Shown: positions 1-11,686 of the stretch, one piece after another
Layout of the letters: each line of letters begins with the position of its first letter
Numbering within the stretch: the first letter of the stretch is position 1
NCBI GenBank assembly: GCA_029379385.1
Contig: CM055607.1
Coordinates: 28,889,235-28,953,234 of the forward strand
DNA: 64,000 nt
Direction of reading: 5' to 3'
Source of the DNA: Quillaja saponaria
Taxonomy: Eukaryota > Streptophyta > Magnoliopsida > Fabales > Quillajaceae
The notes under the pieces: generated by a model
Databases searched by the model: none
Told to the model about the DNA's origin: nothing
Seen by the model: only the letters and a program-made list of their open reading frames with translations
Position numbers and translations under genes: made by a program

Positions 1-625
1 GGGTTGATTATGCCTTGTCAGTTAATTTTGGGTAATGATCCATGAGAAGAACAAGAAGTGGTTGATGGAATGTTGAAATTTAGGGTTTTTGTTTTTCATT
101 TTTTTCCTACAAGATGTAAGTGCTGATCTGCGATTTTTCTGGGGTTCGTTTTCTCTTGGCATGTTTGAATTGTCAATTATAGTTCTGATTGTTAGTGGAT
201 GGGTTGGAATTGTGTAAATTGTAATCCTTTTATCAAGGTACTGGTGGTGTTTGCTGATTTAGTTTAATCTCAACCTTCTTTGCCAGTTATGGGAAATGCA
301 TAAAAATTGCCACTTTATTCTGCCAATCACTCTTCAGCTGCTATTCTAAGCCTTACTATTGATGCATGCCATTTGATCATATTCAAAATATGACTTTAGA
401 GGTGTATGTTTATACTCAGTTTTACAACTGGTGCATGCACTTGCACATGCAATCTGCCTGAATTCTTTTTTTTTTTTTTTTTTTTTTTCCTTGTGATGTT
501 GCATGAAAATTTGTATTTGTTTACTGCTTTGCTTTTATCTATTATGAATTGTGATTTGATTGGAAAAAAAATGATTTTTGTTGTTGTAAATTGTCTTCAA
601 AGATGGTGAGGTTCTTTATTTGCAG
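1..625 (+). other. Leader intron of the A20/AN1 gene (left end outside or unclear)
   Basis: No coding sequence is visible here. The stretch is T-rich, as plant introns are, and ends in a good acceptor (TTTGCAG, last base 625) 13 bases before the A20/AN1 start codon. It is therefore probably an intron in the 5' leader, a common arrangement in this gene family. I could not fix its donor. It contains a run of 23 T at 466-488. Short ORFs here are chance. Confidence 0.55.
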
Positions 626-638
626 GATATTGTAAAAA

Positions 639-1157
639 ATGGAGTCCCATGATGAGACAGGATGCCAAGCTCCAGAGCGCCCTATCCTTTGCATCAATAA
701 TTGTGGCTTCTTTGGAAGGGCAGCTACCATGAATATGTGTTCCAAATGTTATAAGGACATGCTGCTGAATCATGAACAGGAAAAACTTGTGGCATCATCC
801 ATTGGGAGCATTGTCAATAGCAACTCTAGTGGCAGTGAGAAAGTTGTCGTTGCAGATGTGGTGGATGTACAAGCTACTTCTTCAGAGGTGAAAATAGCTT
901 CTATGGAGACATCTAGGAGGTCTCCCTCAAATGGGAGTTTGGAGATGAAAGTGAAGGAGGAGGGTCCTAATAGATGTGCCACCTGCCGGAAGCGTGTTGG
1001 ATTAACTGGTTTTAGTTGCAAGTGTGGAAACCTCTTTTGTACTGCTCACCGCTATTCTGACAAACACGAGTGTCCTTTTGATTATCAAACTGCTGGTCGT
1101 GATGCTATAGCTAAAGCCAACCCTGTTGTTAAGGCAGAAAAGCTTGACAAAATCTAG
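639..1157 (+). CDS. A20/AN1 zinc-finger stress-associated protein (SAP)
   Basis: A 172-residue protein, complete in one exon, of the usual length for plant stress-associated proteins. An A20 zinc finger lies near the N-terminus with Cys18, Cys22, Cys34 and Cys37 (C-x3-C-x11-C-x2-C). An AN1 finger lies near the C-terminus with Cys113, Cys116, Cys127, Cys129, Cys134, His137, His143 and Cys145. The linker is Ser-rich and low in complexity. The C-terminal tail after the AN1 finger ([20 protein letters not shown]) is the conserved family ending. Family members are cytosolic or nuclear ubiquitin-binding proteins, some with E3 ligase activity, induced by cold, salt, drought or ABA. The start is the first ATG after the leader-intron acceptor at 625. 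An intronless coding region after a leader intron is typical. Which numbered SAP this is cannot be decided by eye; it looks closest to the Arabidopsis SAP2 type. Confidence 0.95.
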   Translation: MESHDETGCQAPERPILCINNCGFFGRAATMNMCSKCYKDMLLNHEQEKLVASSIGSIVNSNSSGSEKVVVADVVDVQATSSEVKIASMETSRRSPSNGSLEMKVKEEGPNRCATCRKRVGLTGFSCKCGNLFCTAHRYSDKHECPFDYQTAGRDAIAKANPVVKAEKLDKI

Positions 1158-3500
1158 GTGTGCACTTAAAGAAAGTTAAATGTCCAAAGTATGGTGCTTG
1201 ACTTTTATCAATGAGTCTTTATGTAAGTTTTTTGCTTGTCTTATTAGGTGTCCTTTGTTGGCTCAAATGGTTCCATCTTATGTTAGTGGGGACTGGGGAC
1301 ATCTTTAGAAGAAGCCTACATTCCTTGTTGGTTGGTGAGAATTACTGTGTTGGATCCATTGTGAGTATTTGTGCTGGTTTGATGGACATTCTTGGGGTTG
1401 ATTTGTAATGACTTTCCAGTTGGGCCGCATTTTTTTATGTTATTGCATAAATGGTATCTCCTGCTTCTTTCTATTCTGCATCATATTCTTATCAGTTAAT
1501 TTTTTTTTCCTGTCTAATTTAATTATTTACCTTTTATGTGGTGTGTAGGTGATCTTCCAAATGTGAATGTGTAGGTTGAAACATTATTTTGACATATCTC
1601 TATCATATCGTAATCATATTATGTTTTGATGATTTTCTCCATGTTATATATTGATATGATTATATTCTTTCGCAAAGGTTTTAAGTCTTTAGGCAACAAT
1701 ATTTAGGTTTGCAAAATATTTTTCTCAATTGTGTTATGTTTATTTCTTGTGTTAGACTTAGATGCACTCCTTTGGTTTCATGTCCCAACAGAAATGTGGT
1801 TTTTGGTGGTGAATGCCCCTTTCACATTTAACAATAAGAGCCTAAAAATGAGTGAGTGCTCTTCTCATGCTATAAGTGCAAATTACTTGTTTATGAAGGA
1901 TGAATAACAGTTTGGTTGATCATGCTTTTGTAAGCCTTCTAAATCCAATAGTCATGTTTTCTATGATCTAGGAAAAGCAAGGATTGCTCAGTCATCATTC
2001 CTTTATTTATATGGCTTGTGGACTGATACTGTAATAAGTAATTGGCTGGTAAAATTTTATGGCTTTAATTATTTACAGGTTTATAAGCGAGTGACAAACA
2101 CCAGACTTATTTAAGTTTGCATGGAGTTAGATGATATATAAATTTGTTTATTTTTTTCTATTTTAGCCTTATTTCCCTTCTCTTATTCTGGCTTAGTGGC
2201 ATATCGGTGATGGGTAGAACTCTTTGTGCTGTATTGTTCATTTTAAACTTCCTCCCTTTAGATATATGTAAGGCACATAATTGGCTAGGAATAAAGTTTT
2301 ACTTCTTGCTGCTCTGTAGACCAATTTTTAGGAAATTTTTGTTCGCCAGTATTCAAAGGTAAATTTTGGTCGCTATTTCATGATGTATATAAATAAGTTT
2401 ATGCAATTCATAACATGTCTGATGATCTTTAATGTTGAAGTACACTACTGATTTGGAGGAAAGCAGATGATTTCTCACCCACCTGTTTGGACTCTTTCCT
2501 CCCCGCTTTCTTGAAGTTTTAGTTTCTTTTTTCTTTTTGTGAAAAACGAAGAAGTGCTCCTCTATATGTTATGGCCTTTTGTGTCATGATACTCTTTCTG
2601 GTCCCAGACGGTATGCTTTCAAAATCAAGCATCCTCATTTGAGGAACCTTGCTTTTGTAATTGCTTTCTGTAAAATGTCAAAGAACAAAATTGTAATAAA
2701 CATCCGTAAAGTTCATTTATTTATTTTTTTCTTGTGCAGCTAGATAGTCAGTGTGAAATGCTGACAGGGAGATTGTAGGATTGTAGGATTGTAGGCTTGT
2801 AGCAATTTGATCTTGTACATGCTTTTTCTTCCTCTCTCTTAGGTGGTATTTTGCTTGTAACCTGTTAATTGTAATGCTGCTGCTTCTTGCTGCATGCAAA
2901 GCTGAACAATTTTAGCCTAACAGACTGTATTGGGATCATTGCTTTAAACCTTATATCCTTTTTAATATAGTTAGTAGAACTGAAACTAGACACATCACCA
3001 CCTGCAGAATGAATCACTATCCATGGAGTTAGTGAGTGGGAATCTAATAAGTTCAATTACTACGCCTGTCAAATTGCGAGTTTGACCTCATATCTAGCAT
3101 GAACTAGCACTCTCTCTGTTATTTCGGGTATTTGTTTTGGGCAGTTTGTTCTATCCCAAATCGAGTCGGCCACGAAAGAATAAGATGGCTAAACTTTTCC
3201 TATTGTATTTTGACTACACAATGGGTGAGAAAACAGGGTGGCTCTTACATTTTAATAAACATCTTTTTTTGGCCTGAGATTTAATATGTTCGTGATCTGT
3301 TTCAAAGTAGTATGAAACTTCCCTAACAAGACAAGCCCAAGTTAGGGAACATCAATCATGATTATTTTTTAGGGATACACATCAAAATGGCAAGCAAAAT
3401 GAGTCCGTGTCCCTACTTCCCCAGTCTGCTGAAAGCAAAGTGTGGGTTTGTAGACTGTTATTTTATTATGGGTCATAAATAGAAGAAAGCTTTCTTGAAT
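1158..3500. other. 3' flank of the SAP gene, no gene seen
   Basis: The first 300 or so bases are probably 3' untranslated sequence of the SAP gene. The rest is T-rich DNA without a credible coding region on either strand. A short run of near-identical 10-base steps (GATTGTAG-like) lies at about 2770-2800. Confidence 0.5.
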
Positions 3501-5689
3501 ACAATAATATTTGTTTGGATGGAGTGAATTGAAACTGAAAATTTGACTGATTAATTTTATGTTTTTTGTTTAGTACACAAATTTCAAATCAGTTCTTAGG
3601 AATTAAGAATTAATTATAAATCATGATTTTTAATTGTTATAGATAAGAGTTTAAAATTTATAATTCTTGTTTATGTGTTATTTTTTATAATTATTTACTT
3701 ATACAACATGTTATGTTATAACAATGGTCACAATTGTTGGCAATTTTCGTCACCCATGGTCAATTCGTACCTACCGGCAATTATGTTCGCTCACCGTCGG
3801 CCATTGTCACCACTACAACCAACTACCGTCACCCTGGACCCATCGAATACAATATTAATCATTGTCGAAATCCGTCAAAGATACCACCATTAAGACAAAT
3901 AAAAACGACGATAATTATTGTAGAAAAAATGATTATGATTTGTCAAAATAATAACAATCATCGTCAAAATTTGTAGACTACTACAATTATTATTAAAACT
4001 CATTGTAAATAATAAAAATCACTGGAAATGACAAAATCACTATAAAGTCGTTGAATATTATAACAATCATATTTGGAGAAGACAACGATTACTGTTAGAA
4101 GTCTTTGGAAAAGATGACAATCACAACCAAATACATAAAATACAATTCTAGTTATAATTTTTTATGTGATCCAAAATCTAAGTTTGTAATTTTTAACTAA
4201 TGTAATCACGTTCTAGTGAAATTTGATGATGTGTAAAGCTCCTTTCTCCCATTCCCCACCACACCATGTTTGGTTTCTTCAACAAAAGGTAAAAAAAGGC
4301 ACCGTTTGACATCCTCTGTTATGACTTGGTAGCCTTGTTATCTAGGGAATATAGCCAGACAATGTGCACAAATACCCATCCATATCTTTTCTTTCTTTTA
4401 TCTCTCCAATTCTCTAGGCCAAATCTTTGCTTGTTTCAATATCAATTTTTAAATCATTTAATAGACAAAATATATTCAAAATTCCACTGGATGCGCAAGA
4501 CAAAATGGGGACCTTTTTTTATTAATAAGTTGACTTTGTATATGGGGATATGTTTGATTAGATATTCAATAGGAACAATTTTAAACTCGTATTTTCAGTT
4601 GATATTTATACTTAATTAGTAAATACCATGGAGGCAGGCTAACAAACAGGTCATAAGTGAAAATATACTCTTTTTTATAAAAATAAATGGAAGATACTCG
4701 TCTTATTCAAGAGATGCAATCATTCAATTGTAATACATATATAAGATTGAATTAGTTTGGGTTATATGGGTTCATTGATTTTAAATTCTTTAAACAAAAT
4801 CAATCCAGCAAAATAAACTAAACCAATAAACCCAAATAAATCCTATTGAATTTATTTGTTTTGGTCAAATTGATTGAGTTATCGATTCATCTGAGTACGT
4901 TTTAATATAATTAATTAAATTAAATTGATATATGATCTCGTTTTAATATATAATTTATTTTTTTCAAAACACTCATATATGTTTGGCATTTCACATACTT
5001 TATATTTAGTTAGATTAATCAATTGTAATAAAAAAACTTTTTTTTCTCCATCTTTCTTTCCATGTTCTTTTTCCATTGCCCAACAATTCAAATTTTGATT
5101 TGATTTGATTTTTATTTTATTTTTCTTTTCCTCCTTCTTCTTCATATCCAAATTGATGAAATCATTTATTTCTGTATATAACATTATTTTAATTTTTTTA
5201 TCAATCAAATTTTAAAACTTCGGCCAGACTCGTACGGCTCTTACCAAATTAATCCAATTAACAATTAATTAAAGAAACTTTTGTGGGCCCTATATCAAGC
5301 ACGGTGTTTAGCTGTAAAAGTTGATGACCTTTATTTGTTGACCGTACTATTAACAGTAGATGTAGATCATGAACGTGGTAACACCTCTTTCCTCTCCTGC
5401 TTACTATAAATTCAAATTGTAAATGTACCAAAAATAAATAAAGGCAACCTTAACATCCCTAAAGACCAAATTCAAATTCTTAGAAATCTCTCTTAGCCAA
5501 AAATAAATAAATAAAATCCTTTTTACAACACAATTATTTCCTCTCTCTCTCTCTCTTCTCTTCTTTCTCATGTTCCATACTTCCATGGCCTTTGCTCAGT
5601 TCTTTAATTTAACCATTTTAAAAAAATAATAATAATTTGTGGGTATTGTGATCTTGTCATGTTTTGTAATACTTGACTAAATATAAACT
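3501..5689. other. AT-rich intergenic DNA with a probable decayed transposon at about 3.5-4.2 kb
   Basis: No gene is visible. Between about 3.7 and 4.15 kb the sequence changes character, with many CGTCA/TGTCGAAAT-like words, and ends in CAATCACAACCAAAT. Such ends are common in non-autonomous DNA transposons, but I could not pair it with a left inverted repeat. The ORFs at 3675-3976 come from this repetitive sequence. 4.3-5.7 kb is AT-rich with no recognisable feature; TC repeats at about 5540-5555. Confidence 0.35.
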
Positions 5690-7420
5690 ACTTCAAACAA
5701 CATTTGAGTAGGCAATGAGCTGGAGAGAAAATGCAAAAAGATAATGTAGACTACGAAGAATAATTCTTTTCACATATCTCAAGTTGCGAAGCATGACAAC
5801 ATAGTGTACAAAGAGATAAGTGAAGACATAAACTGGCTGACACGATAAACGGTAAAGGTAATGTCTGGTCGGGTGATATTCAGATAGGTCAAGTTACCAA
5901 CCAGCTGACAATAAAGATGTGGATTGGCTATAGATTCACCATTGAGAATACTATTCTCCTAATTGTCTTCCATTGGAGATGCAATGATGGCACTGTCTGA
6001 GCTACAGAGTCTAAAAAGTATGTCAGAAACATACTTGCCTAGAGTGAGAAAATAACCACTCTGTTATAAAAAACCTCAAGACCTAGAAAATAGCTAAGTG
6101 TGGCAAGATCAATCATTTCAAACTGTTGACCAAGAGATTATTTAAGATCGAGAATGCCTTGAGTGTCATCATTGGTGATAATCATATAATTGACATACAA
6201 TAAGACCAATGTAAGGCCGCAATTAATCTGCTGATGAAACAGAGATGAATCATAGCTACTAGAGGAAAAATCAAGCTAAGCCAGTGCATACTAAATTTCG
6301 AGTACCAAGCTCGAGCAGCCTAGTTCAAACCATGAAGTGTCTTACGAATGATTGTGGAGAGTGAGAACAGTCAGGTGGAGGTTTCACGTACACCCCTCTC
6401 TAAGTTCTTCATTAATGAATGCATTTTCCACATCCATCTGAAAAAGAGACCATTTGCAAGCGGAAGCAACAACAATAAGGACTTTGACAAAAATGAGCCA
6501 AGCAACATGAGTAAATGTCTCCTCATAATCGATGTCATACTCGTGTGTATAACCCTTGGCAACTAGTCGTGTCTTGTAACATTTAACACTACCATATGCA
6601 TGAGTCTTCATCTTGTACATCCACTTGCAACCTAGCTATAACATATTTTTCTTAAAGGCAAATCAACTAAATTTCAAGTTAGTTTTAGTGAAGTGCATCT
6701 ATCTTATCATTCATAACTTTCTGTCAAATGGGTCACGTGATGCTTCTTTAAAGGTGGTAGGTTTATGAAGGGTGACAAGTGTGCAGTAACAATTGTAATC
6801 ATTTAGGAGTGTATTTGATTTTCCAATTCTATTAGATGTACCTCAAGAACAAATGGTAGAGTTGATTTGACGAGGAAGGTAGAGTAGGATCAAGAGTAGA
6901 AGAGTTAGAAAGAGATGGTAGATGGTGCCTTGATGAGCTAGATTAGAGGTTGGAGTATCAGAAAACAAATCAACATAGTATTGAACTGGTATTTCTATTG
7001 AATCTAATGGATGAGGAGTGTTGAATGAGAAAATATGAGTAACGAAAATGTCTTTCTAATATGTTGATGAGAAATCCTGAGACATTTCAAACCATGATCA
7101 TAACATCGATACCGTTTTTACATATATTATATTCTAAGAAGCAACACATACGAGAACGAGGCTCTAGCTTGTGCCTCTCATACGATTGTAATTAAACAAA
7201 ACAGATGCATCCTAAAACACATAAGATATTATATTTTGGACTAACACCATGTGGACACTAATATGAAGATTTGTTTTGCAAACATTGGATATGGTGCTGT
7301 TAATAGTATTATATAATGCAATAAAGGCATTTCACCCCAAAATAACTCAAAATGCAATATCGTATAACATGATGTGGTGCACTTAATTGGTTGTACAAGT
7401 TGACATGATATGAGACTAAA
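5690..7420 (-). mobile_element. Decayed Ty1/copia retrotransposon fragment (pol: integrase tail to reverse transcriptase/RNase H)
   Basis: Read on the minus strand, pieces of a Ty1/copia polyprotein appear in the expected order, scattered over several frames and broken by stops. The clearest is reverse transcriptase at 6384-6620, with the block RLVAKGYTHEYDIDYEETF followed by LFQMDVENAFIN. Upstream, near 7.1-7.2 kb, there is an integrase-tail 'FGC'-like segment. Downstream, near 5.9-6.3 kb, there are segments resembling the later reverse-transcriptase and RNase H region. No LTRs, target duplications, gag or intact ORF were found. It is an old truncated copy with no coding capacity. Boundaries are approximate. 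Confidence 0.8.
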
Positions 7421-9402
7421 TACAATAATAATATATACATACAAAATTAGGCTTAAATCATGGGTCGTAATATCTCTAACTAAACAAATGATTAAAATAA
7501 GATTTTGTATTCAATGATTAGTTTAGTGTTCTCCAATTTTCATCAAATCAAAATCTTCATAAACTAATTTTTTCACTTTCCAATTTTAGTTAGGCAATTA
7601 GTTGAATCTTGTAGCCCTGAAAAGAATAACATGAAGAAAGCCATTACACCATCATGACCGTTCTCCATGTCCGGTGGTGGACTGTACTCTTCCTTCTTAT
7701 GGGTTGAGATTTAGGAGAGAAAACGGGAAAGAAGAAATTTGAGGAGAGAGTGAGAGTTTTATGAGAAAAGAAAACCTAAGTAAATCATTTTTAAGTCATT
7801 TTTATTATTAATTCTTAATTAGAATAAAAATAAGGTTTTTGTTCAGATAAAAAAAAATGAACATAGGTAACATCGGGTGTTGAATTTTGTCTTCTTATTA
7901 GGTTTTTCTTTGGCATTTAACTTTTTCAGTTTTTTAGTATTTGTTTGATTTGACTTATATTTTATTGGTAATGTAAGTGTACGAAATCTTTTAATAAAAA
8001 ACAGTAACATTTACAGTGATATACTAATGGAAAAAACAGTGAATATTGGATAGGGTCGGTCTATTTATTATTAAAGATGTCACAAATATTTACCTCTATT
8101 TTTTTAATATAAACTTGAGTAAAAATAATTCAATGTAAAAAAATTGAGATAAATCCAAAGAGATAAGGAAATATCTATCAACCTGTATATAATATTTACA
8201 CATAGGTAAGCAAAATTTATTTTACTTTAATTTTTCTTTTAGGAAGGAGCAAAACTAAATTGATAAGAACTCAAAGTTGAGTAATTTACTAATGGATACA
8301 AAGTTTAAGCTTCAACCAAAAAAAAAAAAAATAACAATAATGAAAAGAAAAGAAAAGAAGAAGCAGGTTTAAGCTTCTTCAATAATTAGTTTTTTTAAAT
8401 GGGAAAAGGGGTTGCCCATGAAGCTCTCACCTTTCTCAATTTCTTAACAAAACAAATCCTTTTAATCTTTCCAAAAAATATTTATATTTATAATTTCACA
8501 ATTTACTAATAAGTCAAGAATTGGCCATGAGATATTAGTACAAATAGTTAATTCGAAGATGCTGAGAATTTAAAAATATTAGTTAACTTATTAAAGTTGA
8601 ATTAATTAACTATTTATTTCATTCAAGAGATTAAGATTTTTGAATGTAATAAATTTTTTTTATTTCTTAAAATATCCTCCATAAAATTTTAATTTTCTTA
8701 CTTGCCATTATGTGTTTTTATTAGCTTAGGTTTGTGTTTGTTTTCTAAAAAAAATGGATTTTTTTTTTTTTTTTGGCTTTTGATATTTTAATTTGACTGA
8801 AAAACTTATTTGATTAAGTTTGCAATTGCTCATGGCTAAACTAACAGAAGAAACAATCAGGTGCTATATTAGTTAAACAGATTAATTATCAATCTTGGAC
8901 AATATGTTAAAGAAATTGAAAGATTTTACCACATTCCACAAACAAGATTTCAAATCTCATTGATCCCAAAAATATTTTTTTTTTAAAGTTTAAAAATATA
9001 CACCCATACAATTTCATGTCGGCTCAGATCCAATTCAATACAATGGGTGGGTCGGGTTGTCCAATAGATATTTCAAATTCATCAAAATTAAACTTGACAG
9101 ATACATTCAAGATTATAAAAATATTTATATTGAAAAACAATCAGACAAATTATTTAAAATGACTAGCCTCAATTAAATTCAAGTAATCAAATTAAGCAAT
9201 CAAAACAAAATTTAATAATTTTTTTAGAAGATCCCTTACAAATTAATTATTACTTATTTATAAATAAATCCAAATTAAGAACTATTGATTATTGCTTGAA
9301 TTAAGAGCTCCAAAGTGATAATGTGCTGCTATCTCCAAAGTGCAAAAGCCAAAGCCTTTGACTCCTGAGGCCCGACAGTCAATGCGGCCTCACACCTAGA
9401 GA
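7421..9402. other. AT-rich intergenic DNA, nothing recognised
   Basis: No coding region, RNA gene or clear repeat boundary is visible. The sequence is poly-A/T-rich with short homopolymer runs, for example near 8320 and 8760. It may contain further decayed retrotransposon sequence adjoining the copia fragment. Confidence 0.4.
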
Positions 9403-10625
9403 TAATTTTGGACACAAAGGTCTAATTTTTAATATGTTTGGCCAATATGATAAGTTTTGTATTTAAATAGATAAAATGAAATAATTTTAAAAATTGGATT
9501 TTGAAAATCTAGTTTCTAGCTTCATATCACCAGCTCGCGTCCCTATCACCACACGCTCACGGGCCTACCCCTGTAAAAAACTGAAACCATTCATTTTAAA
9601 TTAAAAATTATCTACACTTTTAAATTAAAAAAATATCATAAATTTCAAAATATGTTATAATAAAAAAAATATCATACACTATAAGTTTAAAAACTATCAT
9701 AGACTCTAAATATAAAAAATATCATACACTATAAATTTAAAAATTATTATACATTGTAAAATTTAAAAATGTCATACACTATAAATTTAAAAACTATCAT
9801 AAACTCTAAATATAAAAAATATCATACACTATAAATTTAAAAATTAGTATACACTTTAAATTTAAAATTTATCATACACTATAATAATAAAAAAATCATA
9901 CATTATAAATTTAAAAATTATTATATATTTAAAAATTTAAAAATACCATACACTATAATTTAAAAATTATCATAAATTTTTAAATTTAAAAAAATCATAT
10001 TTTAAAATTATCATACATTTAAAAATTTAAAATTTATTATACACTTTAAATTTAAAATTTATCATACATTTTAAAATTTAAATATATCAAACACTACAAA
10101 TTTTAAAAATATCATACACTTTAATTTAAAAAAAATCATGAATTTTAAAATATTAAAATGTATAATATTTTTTTATTATAGTGTATGATATATTTAAATT
10201 TTAAAATGTATGATAGATTTTAAATTTAAAGTGTATAATAATTTTTAAATTTATAGTGTATAATAAAATTTAAAATTTAAAATGTATGATATTTTTTATA
10301 TTTAGAGTTTATGATAGTTTTTAAATTTATAGTAAATGATATTTTTAAAATTTAAAATGTATAATAATTTTAAAATTTTGGATATGTTAAAATTTTAAAA
10401 TTGTTGGTATTTTTAAATTTATATAATATTTTTTAAATTTAAAATGAAAGGCTTAAAACCAGATTTTGAAAATTCGGTTTCAATTTTTTTACAGTTAGGC
10501 TCGTGGGCTGGTAACATGAAGCTAGAAATCAAAATTTTAAAATTATCTTATTTTGGTTATTTAACTACAAAACTTGTTATATTGACTAAAAATATTCAAA
10601 ACTGGACCCTATGTCCAAAATTCCC
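9403..10625. mobile_element. Foldback DNA transposon (long inverted repeats with internal tandem repeats), possibly Mutator-like
   Basis: The two ends are inverted copies of each other: AATTTTGGACA near 9405 against TGTCCAAAATT near 10612-10622. Homology continues inward through AAGTTTTGTA, the TTTCTAGCTTCAT word and a Pro/Gly-codon-like GC-rich patch near 9530-9570 and 10495-10530. The interior is an array of degenerate units of roughly 30-40 bases built from TATCATACACTATAAATTTAAAAA. It runs in one orientation to about 10140 and in the reverse complement from about 10150 to 10445, so the element could fold into one long hairpin. It is flanked by near-identical nonamers, ACCTAGAGA (9394-9402) and ACATAGAGA (10626-10634), 8 of 9 matching. 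A 9-base duplication is typical of Mutator-like elements. No transposase is present, so it would be non-autonomous. Confidence 0.7.
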
Positions 10626-10634
10626 ACATAGAGA

Positions 10635-11686
10635 GGCTCGGAGACACACAAATTGACAAAATGCTCACATGACATGACCATACACTCACCTCCTTCTAAA
10701 TAAGGTTTTGTTTGTTTGAAGATCAAAATTTGGCCTTAGCTTTTTTTTTTTTTTTTTTTCTTTGGATTCTTTTCTAACCGAATATTTTCTCCTTCTCTTT
10801 TATTTTGAAGAAGAAAGAAGAAACTTATGTCCAATCGAAATTTTGCTAGTAAATAATAATTACTTACACTAACATAGTAACAATTAACAACTAGGCCATG
10901 TTTGTTAATGATTGGAGATGGCATGCTTTTATGAGTCTCTTAAGCAATTGAGTACCAAGTTCAGTTAAAAGAAAATACGGAAAAAAAAATATATATATAT
11001 ATAATAGCATTCAAATTTTATTGACATGACGTTTGATTATTGATTATTTTCATTCTTAAAAATTACATTATTATTTTTATTTTAGGGAATTATTTTTATT
11101 TTTGAAAAAATTTAATGCTTAAGGATTGAACTTCTTTTTTAATAATGTCTCCTTGGATTTATTCTAATTACATTTCTGATCTTTTATGGGATAAACTTTT
11201 TTATCCAAAATTTTCTTAGCAAATGAGAGCCATATTTACTTGTTAGGCAAGAGAAAAAAAGACTAATTTGTTTTTGATAAAATTTTAAATGATAAGGAAT
11301 CATATCATGATCCAATCCGATTTCATTGGACCTAATTTTATCAAATAAAAAAAATTTGAAAGTAACTTGAGTCAGACTAAATATGAAATTAATAAAATTT
11401 AAAAATGTATTATGCACATAAAAATTTAATTTGATTAAACTAGATATTAAAATAAAGTCTCATACATTTAGAAAAAATAAAATGTCTTATACACTCTCAC
11501 TCTTTTCACAGTGTTTATTGGATGATTGTTATGGGAAGTCTATCTCTCAAATAGTACTAGTTATGATGACTTTTTGCATGAAATCTGTTCCTCTCATGTC
11601 ACATTCTCACACTCACAGGACACTGGCATATAGTAGAGAGAAAGGGCTGAAAAGAACAAAACCAACCTCTGTTTCAGTCATCTCTA
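10635..11686. other. Upstream region of the LRR receptor-like kinase
   Basis: No gene is visible. There is a T20-like run at about 10741-10760 and an AT microsatellite near 10990-11003. The last 60 bases before the kinase start are A/G-rich and contain CATATAG near 11627, a weak TATA-box candidate that would put transcription start about 30 bases before the coding start. An 87-codon ORF at 11431-11694 overlaps the kinase start by 8 bases but would lie upstream of such a transcription start. Confidence 0.35.

Noticed and set aside
9600..10440. CRISPR-like or satellite array
   Set aside because: The repeated words are part of the two arms of a foldback element, irregular in spacing and with no unique spacers; this is eukaryotic DNA.
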